Positions 35,966 through 45,884 of a stretch of DNA of 64,000 bases are shown in pieces. Below the pieces are notes generated by a model that saw nothing but the letters and a program-made list of their open reading frames with translations, ran no database searches and was not told the DNA's origin. The stretch is from contig NZ_JAJIRQ010000002.1 of the NCBI RefSeq assembly GCF_025717605.1, forward strand, positions 391,884-455,883, read 5' to 3'. The DNA is from Paucibacter sp. TC2R-5. Its GTDB lineage: Bacteria > Pseudomonadota > Gammaproteobacteria > Burkholderiales > Burkholderiaceae_C. The position numbers and the translations under genes were made by a program. Within the stretch, counting starts at the first letter, position 1. Each line of letters opens with the position of its first letter.

Positions 35966-38900
35966 CTAGCCCTGCTGCGCCAGCAAGACCTCATGCAGGC
36001 GCAGCAAGACCGGCCGCGCTGTGGTCATCAGCGCACAGCTGGCCTCGCAGACCTGCGCCGGCTCGGCGGCATCGGCGGGCGGCTGCTGGCGCCAGGCGCC
36101 CAGGCGCGCTTCGGCCTCGCCCGCCTCGCCCGCCATGCCAGTCGCACCGAGCGTGGCCGCAGTGCCCTTGAGCGTGTGCAGCAGCCGCGTGGCCGATTCA
36201 AAGTCACCCTGCTCGACTTGGCTGCGCAGCTGCTCCGGCAAGGCGGCCAAATCACGCACAAAACTGCCGAGCAAGCGGATATAGCTGGCCCGCTTGCCAC
36301 CAAGCCGGCGCAGCGCCAGCTCCAGGTCCACGCCGGCCTCCGAGGCCGCTGACTGCGCCGGGTCGATCTCGGCAGGCGCGGCCTCCACGGTCACAGCAGG
36401 GCTCGCTGGCATGGCCTCGGCCGGCCCCTGCTCCAAGCCGCCCAGTCTGCGCAGCACGCGCACCAGTTCATCCAGGTTGAAGGGCTTGCCAATATGGTCG
36501 TTCATGCCGGCGGCCAAACAGGCCTCGCGGTCGGAGCTCATCGCATTGGCGGTCATCGCAACAATGGGCAAACGGCTTAAACCCAAGTCCTGGCGAATGA
36601 AGCGCGCGGCGCTGAGGCCATCCATCACCGGCATTTGCAGGTCCATCAAGACCACATCGAAGGCCTCCGGCGTCGCCACCAGCAGCTCGACCGCCTCGCG
36701 GCCGTGGTTGGCAATCTCGACCACAGCGCCTTCGTCCGTGAGCAGCTCGGACGCGACCTGCTGATTGTTCGGGTTATCTTCCACCAACAGCAGGCGCAGC
36801 TTGGCGAGCCGCTGCTCGCCCGGCGCGGTGCCGGCACGGCGCTTGGGCTGAGCCTGGGTGCGCGCCTCGCGGGCGGCCAGCGCAGCGTCAAACAGCATGG
36901 ACGCCGTCAGCGGCTTGAGCACAAAGCCGTCCACGCTGTCTTGCTCGGTTTGGACTTGCTGCGCATAGAGGTCACGGCCCTGCGCCGTCACCATCAGCAG
37001 CACCAGCGCATCGCCCTTGAGCCCGAGATGGGCAATGCGCTGACAGGTCTGCCAGCCGTCCAGCCCCGGCATCTGCCCATCCACAAACACCAGCTGATAG
37101 GGCATGCCCGCCCGCGCTGCGGCCTGCATCAAGCTCAGAGCTTGGGCGCCGCTGGCCGCCTGCTCGACCTGCCAGCCCAAGGATTGGCCCATGCTAGCCA
37201 GCAGCACGCGCGCATGCGTGTTGTCTTCAACAATCAGGGTGCGCCACGCCGCCCCCTTCGCCGGGGCGTCGCCCTGCTGCTGATCGGGCGCCAGCGGCAG
37301 GCTGATGGTGAAAGCGAAGCGGCTGCCACGCCCGAGTTCGCTCTCCAGCGTCAGCTCGCCGCCCATCAGCGCCACAAAGCGCTGGCTGATCGCCACACCC
37401 AGGCCCGTGCCGCCAAAGCGCCGCGTGGTGGATGACTCGGCCTGCGTAAAGCCGCTGAAAATACGTGTCTGGTTTTCGGCCGCAATGCCGATGCCGCTGT
37501 CGCGGACGCTGAATTGCAGCGTCACTTCCGCCGCGCTGCGCTGCAGGAGCTGCACTCGCAACAGTACCTCGCCGCTGGGCGTGAACTTGATCGCATTGCC
37601 GCCCAGATTGATCAACACTTGCTGCAAGCGCATCGCGTCACCGATCAGGCGCTGCGGCAGGGCGGGGTCAATATCGAACAAAACTTCGACCGGCTTGGCG
37701 CCCACATTGGCCGCCAAGATCACCGCCAAATCGCGCAGCAGCTGGTCGAGGCCGAAGGGCTGCGGGTCCAGCTCCATCTTGCCGGCCTCGATTTTGGAGA
37801 AGTCCAGAATCTCATTCAGCAGCCCCAAGAGCTGGCGCGCCGCGCCGTCACTCTTGGCCGCATAGTCGGCCTGGCGCGGCGTCATCTCGGTCTTGCGCAA
37901 GAGCGTCAACATGCCCAGGATGGCATTCATCGGCGTGCGGATTTCATGGCTCATATTGGCCAGGAATTGGCTCTTGGCGGTCGAGGCAGCCTCCGCCGCA
38001 GCTCTTGCATCTTGCAGCGCCAGCAAGGCCTGCTTGCGCTCGGTGACGTCTTCGAAAATAAAGAAGCGGCCGAAGTAGCGGCCGTCGTCGCCGCGAATCT
38101 GGGTCGAGAAGCGGCGTATCGTGCGGCCGTCCTTGAAGGCGATTTCGTCCTCGAACTGCGCTTGATTGCCCTCATCCTGCAAGCTCAGATACTTGCTGGT
38201 GAAGCCCGCTTCATCCACCACCAAGGCGCGCCGGGTCGGCATGGTGTCGATGTTTTTGAGCTCGCCGCGGCGTATCGGCTCGGCCAGATGCGCCATGCCC
38301 CAAAGCTCGCAAAAGCGCTGGTTGAAGTACAGGATTTTGTCGCTGCGGTTGTCCACCACAAAAAAGGCCAGCGGCGAGCTGTTCGACATCATCTCCAGCA
38401 GCGACTCATTCCAGCGCAGCGCCTCCTCGGCCTTCTTATTGGCCGTGATGTCGGTGCGGATGGCGATGTATTTTTCGATCTGCTCGTCCGCCCCCAGCAC
38501 CGGCGCGATAAAGGTGTCGACCCAGTAGAGCGAGCCGTCTTTGGCGCGGTTGCAGACCTCGCCACGCCAGGCAAAACCAGCGCTGATGGTCTGCCAGATC
38601 TCGGACCAAGTCTGCGCCGGCTGCAGGCCCGAGTTCACGATTTGGTGAGTTTGGCCGATCAACTCTTGCTGTGTGTAGCCGCTGATCTGACAAAAGGCCT
38701 CGTTGGCCATGGTGATGCGGCCGGCTCTGTCGGCCACCGAGACAATAGCGGCCAGATTCAGCGTGCTCAACAAGGCCTGGTTGTCGCGCTGCGCTGCCTC
38801 GAGTTCGACCGTCTTGGCCGCCGCCTTGGCCTCGGCCAGCTCGCGCCCATGGCCGAGTTGACGCAGCATCGCGGCCAAAAAACCGGTCGCCAAGGCACCC

Positions 38901-39892
38901 ACAGCAAACAAGAGCCAGGGCGTGCTGCGGTCCAGGCCCGCATCAAACTGCGGCGTGCTGTTCATGCGCAGCGTCATCTCGCGGTTGACAAGCTTGAGGC
39001 TGCGTTGATGGCTGAAGCGCCGCCCGACGGAATCGACCTGACCCGGCCCCAAGGCCGCGACATGTCCGTCACCATCAAAGATCGGCGCACCCAGGGGGGT
39101 GCCGGGGCGCGCGTCGTAAAGCTCAAAATCGATACGGCCCGACTTCACATCCGGCATATCGCCCAAGAGTTCGTTCAGCACGATGGGTGCGGACAGCAGG
39201 CCCAACAAGGCAGCGGTGCGCTGCTCGGCATTGTCGAGCGGCACGCCGCGCCGGTAGACCGGCACAAACAAAAGCACGCCGGCGGTCTGCTTCTGATCCT
39301 GCACCAAGGCGATAGCGCCGGTGATGGTGGGCAGGCCGGTGCCTGCGGCCAACTCGGCGCCGGCGCGGCGCAAGGCTTCGGAGCCGATATCCAGACCCAA
39401 GGCCCCGCTATTGTTGGCCGCCGGCTCGATCCGCTTGATCACGAACAGGTCGGGGTGGTGCGTGTCCGCCATCTGGCGAATCGCGAAGTCGGCGGCACCA
39501 TCGGCCCGCTCGGCGGCCACAAAGCGCTCCAGCTCGGAGCGAAACACATGCTCGACATAGCCAAAGCCGCGCACTCCGGGAAACTCGGTGGCCAGATCGC
39601 GCGAATCCACATGGGCGCGAAACTCGGCCCGTGTGAGTTGCTGACGCAGGGCTTGGCTGGACGCATAGGCGCCGCGCAAGCCCTTCAAACCGTAGATAGG
39701 TTGAGCAAAGCGACGCTCAAGCTCGCTGCCTGTACGTTCCACATTGCGCAAGAACTCGGCCTCAGCATCGGCCCGAATCGCTCGCTGCTGCCACAAGCCG
39801 CCCGCCGCCGATAAGCCCAGGCCGAGCAGCAAAACGAGCCGCGTCTGCCCTTTGCCACCGGAACGCGCCAAAAATCGCTGCCACAACGCCAT
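35966..39892 (-). CDS. CHASE-domain hybrid sensor histidine kinase with two REC domains and Hpt
   Basis: A 1308-residue membrane kinase. A first membrane segment (about 18-36), a periplasmic CHASE domain (about 70-290) and a second membrane segment (about 325-350) are followed by PAS domains (about 380-490 and 500-620). The HisKA domain has His649 in [10 protein letters not shown] and precedes an HATPase domain. Two REC domains follow, with Asp938 (VFVDGQMPG) and Asp1084 (LMDLQMPVMDG), and an Hpt domain with His1239 (LLHTLKGTA). All relay residues are intact. The CHASE domain senses a small extracellular ligand, not identifiable here. The gene converges on dps and no cognate regulator is adjacent. 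Confidence 0.93.
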   Translation of the reverse strand: MALWQRFLARSGGKGQTRLVLLLGLGLSAAGGLWQQRAIRADAEAEFLRNVERTGSELERRFAQPIYGLKGLRGAYASSQALRQQLTRAEFRAHVDSRDLATEFPGVRGFGYVEHVFRSELERFVAAERADGAADFAIRQMADTHHPDLFVIKRIEPAANNSGALGLDIGSEALRRAGAELAAGTGLPTITGAIALVQDQKQTAGVLLFVPVYRRGVPLDNAEQRTAALLGLLSAPIVLNELLGDMPDVKSGRIDFELYDARPGTPLGAPIFDGDGHVAALGPGQVDSVGRRFSHQRSLKLVNREMTLRMNSTPQFDAGLDRSTPWLLFAVGALATGFLAAMLRQLGHGRELAEAKAAAKTVELEAAQRDNQALLSTLNLAAIVSVADRAGRITMANEAFCQISGYTQQELIGQTHQIVNSGLQPAQTWSEIWQTISAGFAWRGEVCNRAKDGSLYWVDTFIAPVLGADEQIEKYIAIRTDITANKKAEEALRWNESLLEMMSNSSPLAFFVVDNRSDKILYFNQRFCELWGMAHLAEPIRRGELKNIDTMPTRRALVVDEAGFTSKYLSLQDEGNQAQFEDEIAFKDGRTIRRFSTQIRGDDGRYFGRFFIFEDVTERKQALLALQDARAAAEAASTAKSQFLANMSHEIRTPMNAILGMLTLLRKTEMTPRQADYAAKSDGAARQLLGLLNEILDFSKIEAGKMELDPQPFGLDQLLRDLAVILAANVGAKPVEVLFDIDPALPQRLIGDAMRLQQVLINLGGNAIKFTPSGEVLLRVQLLQRSAAEVTLQFSVRDSGIGIAAENQTRIFSGFTQAESSTTRRFGGTGLGVAISQRFVALMGGELTLESELGRGSRFAFTISLPLAPDQQQGDAPAKGAAWRTLIVEDNTHARVLLASMGQSLGWQVEQAASGAQALSLMQAAARAGMPYQLVFVDGQMPGLDGWQTCQRIAHLGLKGDALVLLMVTAQGRDLYAQQVQTEQDSVDGFVLKPLTASMLFDAALAAREARTQAQPKRRAGTAPGEQRLAKLRLLLVEDNPNNQQVASELLTDEGAVVEIANHGREAVELLVATPEAFDVVLMDLQMPVMDGLSAARFIRQDLGLSRLPIVAMTANAMSSDREACLAAGMNDHIGKPFNLDELVRVLRRLGGLEQGPAEAMPASPAVTVEAAPAEIDPAQSAASEAGVDLELALRRLGGKRASYIRLLGSFVRDLAALPEQLRSQVEQGDFESATRLLHTLKGTAATLGATGMAGEAGEAEARLGAWRQQPPADAAEPAQVCEASCALMTTARPVLLRLHEVLLAQQG

Positions 39893-40022
39893 GCGGGTTT
39901 CCGTTCTCGGCGATGCCGGTCGGTCAAAAGGTCATGCCTGCCAGATGCTAGCCCAAGTCGAGCTCGGCGAGCGGCTTGAAACACTTGGTTTTCGCCCAGC
40001 AAATGCCTCGGACCCCGCTGAA

Positions 40023-41012
40023 TCAGATGAGTATCTTCTCCATAAATACCCCCGTTTCGTCGGCCTCATGAGCACCATACGGGCCGCAGCGCTGGTAGCC
40101 CAGGGCGGCATACAAGGCCAAGGCCTCGGGCTGGCGGATGCCGGTCTGTAAGCGCGCGAGACCGATGCCGCGTTCGACCAAGTCCCGCTCCAGGTGCTGC
40201 ATCAGCAGCTTGGACAGGCCTAGTCCGCGCAGCTCCGGGCGCACAAAGACCCGCTTGATTTCACCGTAAGCTTGGCCGCCCTCAACCGCCGCCATGCGTT
40301 TGACCGCGCCGCAGCCGGCCAGCTCGGTGCCGACCCAAGCGCCAAGAAACAGCACGTTCGATGGCTTGAGGCCGGCCGCGCTTTCGAGGTGATTGCTATC
40401 CAGCGCCGGATACAGCTCGGCCATCAGCCGATTGGAGGCGTCCAGCAAGGCCTGAGCGGCGGCGCTGTCCGGGTCCAGCGCCTTGATCACGGTCCGCTGC
40501 GGCGCATAGCCGGGGTGACGATAGACATGCCAGGCGCTAGCGCGAAACTCGCGCCGCTGCTCCAAGCTGGCTCCGACCGCCAGCGCCAAGTTGATCGAGG
40601 CGCTGTTCTCGGCCTTGATGAAGCTGATCAGCGGCATGTCCGGGGCCTCGCGCAGCGCCATCGCCTGCACCGCACGCACCGCCTCGCTGGCGAAACCCTG
40701 GCCCCAATACGCGCGGCTCAAGGCCCATTTGATCTCGGGCTCGGGCCAATCGTTGGGATACCAAAGCCCGGCCGCGCCAAGCACTGCGCCGCTAAGCTTG
40801 TGCTCCAGCGCATAAGGTCCATAGCCGCGCAAGGCCCAATGCCCGGCCATGCTGGCCATCGCCCGCCAGCTCTCGCCCTCGCTCAAGGAGCGGCCAAAGG
40901 TGAAGCGGGTGCATTCGGGGTCGCTGTAATGGGCATGCAGCGCGGGCCAGTCGCTGTGCACAAAGGGGCGCAGGATCAGGCGCTCGGTTTCGAGTTGGGT
41001 GGGGATGTTCAA
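40023..41012 (-). CDS. Tandem GNAT acetyltransferase, RimJ/RimL-like plus GNAT
   Basis: A 329-residue protein with two acetyltransferase domains. The first (about 5-170) is RimJ/RimL-like, beginning LETERLILRPF. The second (about 180-325) has the acetyl-CoA-binding FVRPELRGLGLSKLLMQ pattern and LALYAALGYQRCGPY near the end. Each could acetylate an amine of a protein or small molecule; targets are unknown. The start is a TTG overlapping the stop of the S9 peptidase gene (TTGA), which suggests translational coupling. No better start exists, because the first domain begins within a few residues. Confidence 0.85.
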   Translation of the reverse strand: MNIPTQLETERLILRPFVHSDWPALHAHYSDPECTRFTFGRSLSEGESWRAMASMAGHWALRGYGPYALEHKLSGAVLGAAGLWYPNDWPEPEIKWALSRAYWGQGFASEAVRAVQAMALREAPDMPLISFIKAENSASINLALAVGASLEQRREFRASAWHVYRHPGYAPQRTVIKALDPDSAAAQALLDASNRLMAELYPALDSNHLESAAGLKPSNVLFLGAWVGTELAGCGAVKRMAAVEGGQAYGEIKRVFVRPELRGLGLSKLLMQHLERDLVERGIGLARLQTGIRQPEALALYAALGYQRCGPYGAHEADETGVFMEKILI

Positions 41013-43066
41013 GGCTTGTCCGCCTTTAAATGCTGACCCAGAAACTTCTCGACCCGACGGGCAAAGTCCACATGCGTCTCGACCTTGCGCCAGCTGTGAC
41101 TCTCGTTTTCATAAGTCACCCATTCGGGTGGCCGGCCGGCCTCCGTCAAGGCTGCACGCAAGCGCGTGCCGTGCACCAACGGCACGCGTTTATCGCTCTC
41201 GCCGAAGGCCAAGAGCAGCGGCGCTTTGATCTGCTTGGCTTGCACCAGCGGCGAGTTGACCTTGAGCATCTCGGCGTCTTGGTCGGCGTCGCCCACCAAC
41301 TGCGGCAACATGTGTTTACGCACCAAGCCGTTCGAATCATCGTCGACCCACCAAGAGCCTTCGAGCAACAAGAAGGGGTCGGTCACCGCCACCCAGGCGA
41401 CGCCGCAACGGTAGAGCTCGGGCTGCTTGATCAAACCCATCAGCGTGCTGTAGCCACCATAGCTTGCCCCGGCGATGCAAGCCTTGTCACTGGCCAGGCC
41501 TTGCTTTTGCGCCCACAGCAAGGCGTCGGCCACATCGTCTTGCATTGCCTGACCCCATTGCTTCCATCCGGCGTGAAAATGCGCACCCCCATAGCCAGTG
41601 CTGCCGCGGAACTCGGGGCTGATAACAAGGTAGCCGCGCGAGGCCAAAAACTGCTCCATCGCGTCCCATTGCCAATGACCACCGCGCACCCAGGGCCCGC
41701 CATGCACCAGCACCACGGCTGGCAAGGGCTGGCCCGCTTTGCTGCCTGCCGGCTGCGTCAGCCAGACCGGCAGGTCGCGTCCATCACGTGCCTTGATGCG
41801 ATGCAGGTCCACCATGGCCATCTGCTGAGCGTCAATATCATCCAACACACGGCTGACGAGCTGCCAGCGCTGGGTCTCGGCTTCATACAAGTACAGGCGC
41901 CCGGGCTCGCGGTCGGAAAAGCTGCGAACCAGGACCACCATGTCTTCGGCGCCGCAGCGACGGCAACTTAGCCGATTGGTGCGACCCGGCAAACCCTCAT
42001 CGGCCAGCGCCTGCATGCGCTTCATGCCGGCATCAAACCACACGGTCTGCTCGCCGTCGGTGTCGACCCGCACGCCCAGAGCGCGCGCACCGGCGCGGTC
42101 CATCACCAGGCTGCCGCTGAAATCAAAGCCAGGCGTGGTGACCAGCGCCGGCGTGAGAGGCACTCCCTTTTCAAAGTCAAAGCGACTCAGCACCGCATAG
42201 CCCTCGGGCCCATCGCTGGAGCTGACATAAAGGTTGCCGGCGTCGTCCACTGCCGAGGGTATGAAGGGTGCGCTGAGCACATCGCTCTCGGCCAATTGCC
42301 GCCATTTGCTTTCACCCGGTCCGCGCCAATGCAAGGCTTGGCGGCCTTGGTCCAGCGTGGCTGCGACACGGGCTTCACCCTTGCTGTCGAACATCCAGCT
42401 CACCGTATGGGGTGGTGAATTCAGCTCGATGCTGCGGGTACGGCCGCTGCGGGTGTTTAACCAGATCGGCACGATGGACACGATCTGGTCGCGGCCAAAG
42501 TTCATCTTGCCGACCACCACTTCTTCGGGCGTGACGCCGTCTTGCTGCAAGGGCACATGCAGCAAGAGATGGTTCCACTCCAAGGCGCGGCTGAGTGAAG
42601 TTCCGTTGCTGACAAAGGGCGTGCCTTGGCGCCGCACCAATTGGCGCAGGTCCTTGCCGTCCGGGTTGACCGCATACAAGCCCGGCGCATAACGCCTATC
42701 TTCCCCCCCACCGGCTTGCAGGTCATGCACGCTGAATACCAGGCGGTTCTCGCCCACCCAGTCAAACTGCGTGATGTCCGCGTCGGAGAAGGACACGGCG
42801 CGCATGGCCGAGGCCTCGCCGCCGACCAAGTTAATCACGACCAAGCCGATGCGAGTGGCGCCGCGCGAGGTCGTCACGGCGAGTTGCTTGCCTGAGGGCG
42901 AGAGCTTGGCCTCCAGCACCGCCGGGCGCTGGAAGAAGCGCTCGATCGGGATGGGCACAACAGGCGCCTCGCTTGCGGCCGCAGCCGCCATCGTTGCGCC
43001 AATCAAGGCAAGCCCGGTGAACATGCGTCGCCAGCCCAGCCCTCCTGCTATCTGTTTCTTTTGCAT
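41009..43066 (-). CDS. Secreted prolyl oligopeptidase-type (S9) peptidase
   Basis: A 685-residue exported peptidase with a signal peptide (about 1-32), an N-terminal beta-propeller region (about 40-420) and a C-terminal alpha/beta hydrolase domain. The nucleophile Ser535 is in GASYGGYSTLMGL, the likely Asp is in FGESDKRVPLVHG and the His in ENESHSWRKVETH. S9 enzymes of this kind cut short peptides or act as dipeptidyl/acylaminoacyl peptidases in the periplasm. It is translated just ahead of the tandem GNAT gene with overlapping stop/start. Confidence 0.9.
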   Translation of the reverse strand: MQKKQIAGGLGWRRMFTGLALIGATMAAAAASEAPVVPIPIERFFQRPAVLEAKLSPSGKQLAVTTSRGATRIGLVVINLVGGEASAMRAVSFSDADITQFDWVGENRLVFSVHDLQAGGGEDRRYAPGLYAVNPDGKDLRQLVRRQGTPFVSNGTSLSRALEWNHLLLHVPLQQDGVTPEEVVVGKMNFGRDQIVSIVPIWLNTRSGRTRSIELNSPPHTVSWMFDSKGEARVAATLDQGRQALHWRGPGESKWRQLAESDVLSAPFIPSAVDDAGNLYVSSSDGPEGYAVLSRFDFEKGVPLTPALVTTPGFDFSGSLVMDRAGARALGVRVDTDGEQTVWFDAGMKRMQALADEGLPGRTNRLSCRRCGAEDMVVLVRSFSDREPGRLYLYEAETQRWQLVSRVLDDIDAQQMAMVDLHRIKARDGRDLPVWLTQPAGSKAGQPLPAVVLVHGGPWVRGGHWQWDAMEQFLASRGYLVISPEFRGSTGYGGAHFHAGWKQWGQAMQDDVADALLWAQKQGLASDKACIAGASYGGYSTLMGLIKQPELYRCGVAWVAVTDPFLLLEGSWWVDDDSNGLVRKHMLPQLVGDADQDAEMLKVNSPLVQAKQIKAPLLLAFGESDKRVPLVHGTRLRAALTEAGRPPEWVTYENESHSWRKVETHVDFARRVEKFLGQHLKADKP

Positions 43067-43222
43067 CCTTGCTCCCCCTGTTTTGTCTTTGAAGCTCGTG
43101 CGCAGAATATCAAAGCAAGCGCAAAGCGGCGGGCAGCGCGGCCGCTGCGATAATCGGCGACCTCCTTTTTTCTCGACCCAAGCGTGCGGCTGCCCCAGCT
43201 GAGCGCGCCGAGCGCCGCCACC

Positions 43223-44851
43223 ATGTCAGCCGATCTGCCCAGCCAAATTCAAACCGAAGTCAAGCGCCGCCGCACTTTTGCGATCATTTCCCACCCGGAT
43301 GCCGGCAAGACCACGCTGACGGAAAAGCTCTTGCTGTTTTCGGGCGCGATCCAGATCGCCGGCTCGGTCAAGGCGCGCAAGGCCTCGCGCCACGCGACCT
43401 CGGACTGGATGGAAATCGAGAAGCAGCGCGGCATTTCTGTCGCATCCTCGGTGATGCAGATGGAGTACCGCGACTGCGTGATCAACTTGCTCGACACCCC
43501 CGGCCACCAGGACTTCTCGGAAGACACCTACCGCGTGCTGACCGCCGTGGACGCGGCGCTGATGGTGATCGACGCGGCCAACGGCGTCGAGCCGCAGACC
43601 CGCCGCCTCTTGCAGGTTTGCCGGGCCCGCAACACACCCATCCTGACCTTCGTCAACAAGATGGACCGCGAGGTGCAAGACCCGCTGGCCTTGATGGACG
43701 AGATCGAGCGCGAGCTCGGCATGACGGTCGTGCCCTTCACCTGGCCGGTCGGCATGGGTAAACACTTTCACGGCGTGATGGACTTGCGCCAACAGCAGAT
43801 GCGCGTGTTCTCGCCCGGCGAGGGCAAGGCCGGTGGCGATGACGAGATCCTGCAAGGCCTGAACAACCCGGCCTACGCCGAACGCTTCGGCATGCAGTAC
43901 GAGCAGGCCGAGGGCGAGATCGAGCTGGTGCAGGACGCGGCGGCCGAGTTCAATCTGGATGATTTCCTGAGCGGCAAACTGACACCGATGTTCTTCGGCT
44001 CGGCGGTCAACAATTTCGGCGTGCAAGAGATTCTGGACGCGCTGGTTGAGCTGGCGCCGGCCCCGGCCGAACGCGCCGCGATGCAGCGCGTGGTGCAGCC
44101 GGACGAGCCCAAGTTCACCGGCGTGGTGTTCAAGATTCAGGCCAATATGGACCCCTCGCACCGCGACCGGATTGCGTTTTTGCGCGTCGTCAGCGGCCAT
44201 TTCGAGCGCGGCATGCGGCTCAAAGTGGTGCGCTCGGGTAAGGAGTTACGCCCCAACACCGTGGTCAGCTTCCTTTCGCAGCGCCGCGAACTGCTGGATG
44301 AGGCCTATGCCGGCGACATCATCGGTATCCCCAACCATGGCGTGCTGCAACTCGGTGACACCATCACCGAAGGCGAGGCCTTGCAGTTCACCGGCCTGCC
44401 CTTCTTCGCGCCGGAAATGTTCCGCTCTGTCGAAGTGGCTGACCCCTTACGCACCAAGCAGCTCAAGGCCGGCCTGACCCAGCTCGGCGAAGAAGGCGCG
44501 ATCCAGGTCTTCCGCCCAATAGCCGGCTCGGTGCTGCTGCTCGGCGCCGTGGGCCAGCTGCAGTTTGAAGTGGTGGCACATCGGCTGGAGCATGAGTACG
44601 GTTGCAAGGCCCGCATCATGCCGAGCCGCTTCCAAGTGGCGCGCTGGGTCACTTGCGATGATGCGAATGAACTCAAGCGCTTCATCGACGCGAATGATCA
44701 CCGCATGGCCTATGACGCGGTTGACGCGCCGACCGTGCTGGTGGAATACGCGCCCGAGCTACGTGCGATCGAGGCCAACTGGCCCAAGATCAAGTTCCAT
44801 GCGCTGCGCGAGCATGCGGGCCTGGTGTTCCAGAAGCGACTGGACGGCTAA
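43223..44851 (+). CDS. prfC: Peptide chain release factor 3
   Basis: RF3 is a GTPase that recycles RF1/RF2 from the ribosome after termination. The 542-residue protein has the GTP-binding motifs HPDAGKTTLTEKLL (G1), DTPGHQDFSEDTYR (G3) and FVNKMDRE (G4), then RF3-specific C-terminal domains. I use the ATG at 43223 (MSADLPSQIQTEVKRR) because an extension upstream starts at a GTG and is not conserved. It diverges from the S9 peptidase gene over 156 bases. Confidence 0.96.
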   Translation: MSADLPSQIQTEVKRRRTFAIISHPDAGKTTLTEKLLLFSGAIQIAGSVKARKASRHATSDWMEIEKQRGISVASSVMQMEYRDCVINLLDTPGHQDFSEDTYRVLTAVDAALMVIDAANGVEPQTRRLLQVCRARNTPILTFVNKMDREVQDPLALMDEIERELGMTVVPFTWPVGMGKHFHGVMDLRQQQMRVFSPGEGKAGGDDEILQGLNNPAYAERFGMQYEQAEGEIELVQDAAAEFNLDDFLSGKLTPMFFGSAVNNFGVQEILDALVELAPAPAERAAMQRVVQPDEPKFTGVVFKIQANMDPSHRDRIAFLRVVSGHFERGMRLKVVRSGKELRPNTVVSFLSQRRELLDEAYAGDIIGIPNHGVLQLGDTITEGEALQFTGLPFFAPEMFRSVEVADPLRTKQLKAGLTQLGEEGAIQVFRPIAGSVLLLGAVGQLQFEVVAHRLEHEYGCKARIMPSRFQVARWVTCDDANELKRFIDANDHRMAYDAVDAPTVLVEYAPELRAIEANWPKIKFHALREHAGLVFQKRLDG

Positions 44852-44886
44852 AGCCACCGAACTTGATTTCATGCGATATTGAGCTC

Positions 44887-44913
44887 GGCGAACAGGCACT
44901 TTGCTTGTTCGCC
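44887..44913 (+). promoter_or_regulatory. Leader hairpin before a small gene
   Basis: GGCGAA-CAGGC and GCTTG-TTCGCC pair in an 11-pair stem with one G-T pair and a five-base loop, ending 19 bases before the small gene's ATG and just before its ribosome site. It may end prfC transcription or regulate the small gene. No T-run is present. Confidence 0.5.
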
Positions 44914-44932
44914 ATCCGAAAAGGAGCTCGTC

Positions 44933-45118
44933 ATGCAAACCCTGAACGAAATGCTGGCGCAAAAGTTCTTGACGCCGGAGCAGCACTTTGAGATTCTGAG
45001 CTGGACCACGCGCGCCAAAACCCCCGAGAAGATTCTTGAGATGCCGCCGCATCTATGGCGCTCGCTGGAACTGGCCAGCGTGCTGATGGGCTTTGAAGTC
45101 GGGCCGGTCGAGGCCTAG
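44933..45118 (+). CDS. Small conserved protein, 61 residues
   Basis: A 61-residue acidic-to-neutral helical protein beginning MQTLNEMLAQKFLTPEQHFE. AAGGAG sits upstream of the ATG and the gene lies 81 bases after prfC. I do not recognise a function. The clean ribosome site, the hairpin just upstream, and the helical pattern support a real gene. It converges on an exported-protein gene with a gap of four bases. Confidence 0.65.
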   Translation: MQTLNEMLAQKFLTPEQHFEILSWTTRAKTPEKILEMPPHLWRSLELASVLMGFEVGPVEA

Positions 45119-45122
45119 AGTT

Positions 45123-45698
45123 CTAGAATCCGCGCAACTCCATGCGCACCATCTGAAAGTGCACGTCCTTGGCATTCGCCTGCTTGAGGCTCACCAAGAG
45201 AAAGCTCTTGCCGGCGCCGGTTTTGTAGACCCGCTCGCCGGGGTCACCGCTGACCTCGGCGCAGCCTTGTTCGGCACCCTTTTTTCGTTCTGCCTTGGCG
45301 GCCAGCGCCGCCGGGCTGCCGTAACTGCAATCCAGTACGGGGCCGTGCTTGCTGAGTGCCTCGCGGTAGAAGGCCGAGATGCTGTCAATGCTGTCGCCGC
45401 TCGAGAACTTGGAGACCAGCAGTTTGAAACCAAAAGGGCCTAAGGACAGGCCAACGGTGACGCCGGGCTTGTCGTCTTTGTCATCCTGTTGCGCAACGGC
45501 GCCGGGGTAGGCCGGCAGGCCTATGTCTTGCAGCCGGGCTTGCTCCTTGACATTGATGCCAGCCACAAAGCTCTTGCCGGTGTCGGCTGCTGGGTCCGCA
45601 GCATAGGCCCAGGCGGGCGACAGCAGTGCCAGACCGAGGCCCAATGTGGCCAAGGTGCGGGGGGCAGAAAAGGGGCGCTTGATTGGGCGTGGCTTCAT
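45123..45698 (-). CDS. Exported protein of unknown function
   Basis: A 191-residue protein with a signal peptide (about 1-33). The mature part contains PAYPGAVAQQDDKDDKPG, GVTVGLSLGPFGFKLLVSKF, ISAFYREALSKHGPVLDC and a Lys-rich segment. Two Cys (in LDCSYGS and QGCAEVSG) may form a disulphide. The start is set at the ATG at 45698, where the signal peptide begins. No family is recognised. Confidence 0.72.
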   Translation of the reverse strand: MKPRPIKRPFSAPRTLATLGLGLALLSPAWAYAADPAADTGKSFVAGINVKEQARLQDIGLPAYPGAVAQQDDKDDKPGVTVGLSLGPFGFKLLVSKFSSGDSIDSISAFYREALSKHGPVLDCSYGSPAALAAKAERKKGAEQGCAEVSGDPGERVYKTGAGKSFLLVSLKQANAKDVHFQMVRMELRGF

Positions 45699-45884
45699 GG
45701 CAGGATCGCTTATAAACAAGTGATGGCTGCCAATGTAGACGCGACTGCGGGCGCGGTGCGGCACCGTTCGACCAACTGCCAAAAGCAAGGCATAGGCCGT
45801 CGCGCAAGCGGATCAGGCCGAGACGGGCAAGAACGCAAGAGCGCCCCATGCCAGCTACGATCAGCCCCTCACCGAGCCCAGCCC

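Noticed and set aside
37514-39814. Plus-strand open frame of 766 codons over the CHASE kinase
   Set aside because: All kinase motifs lie on the minus strand; the opposite frame shows only compositional bias.
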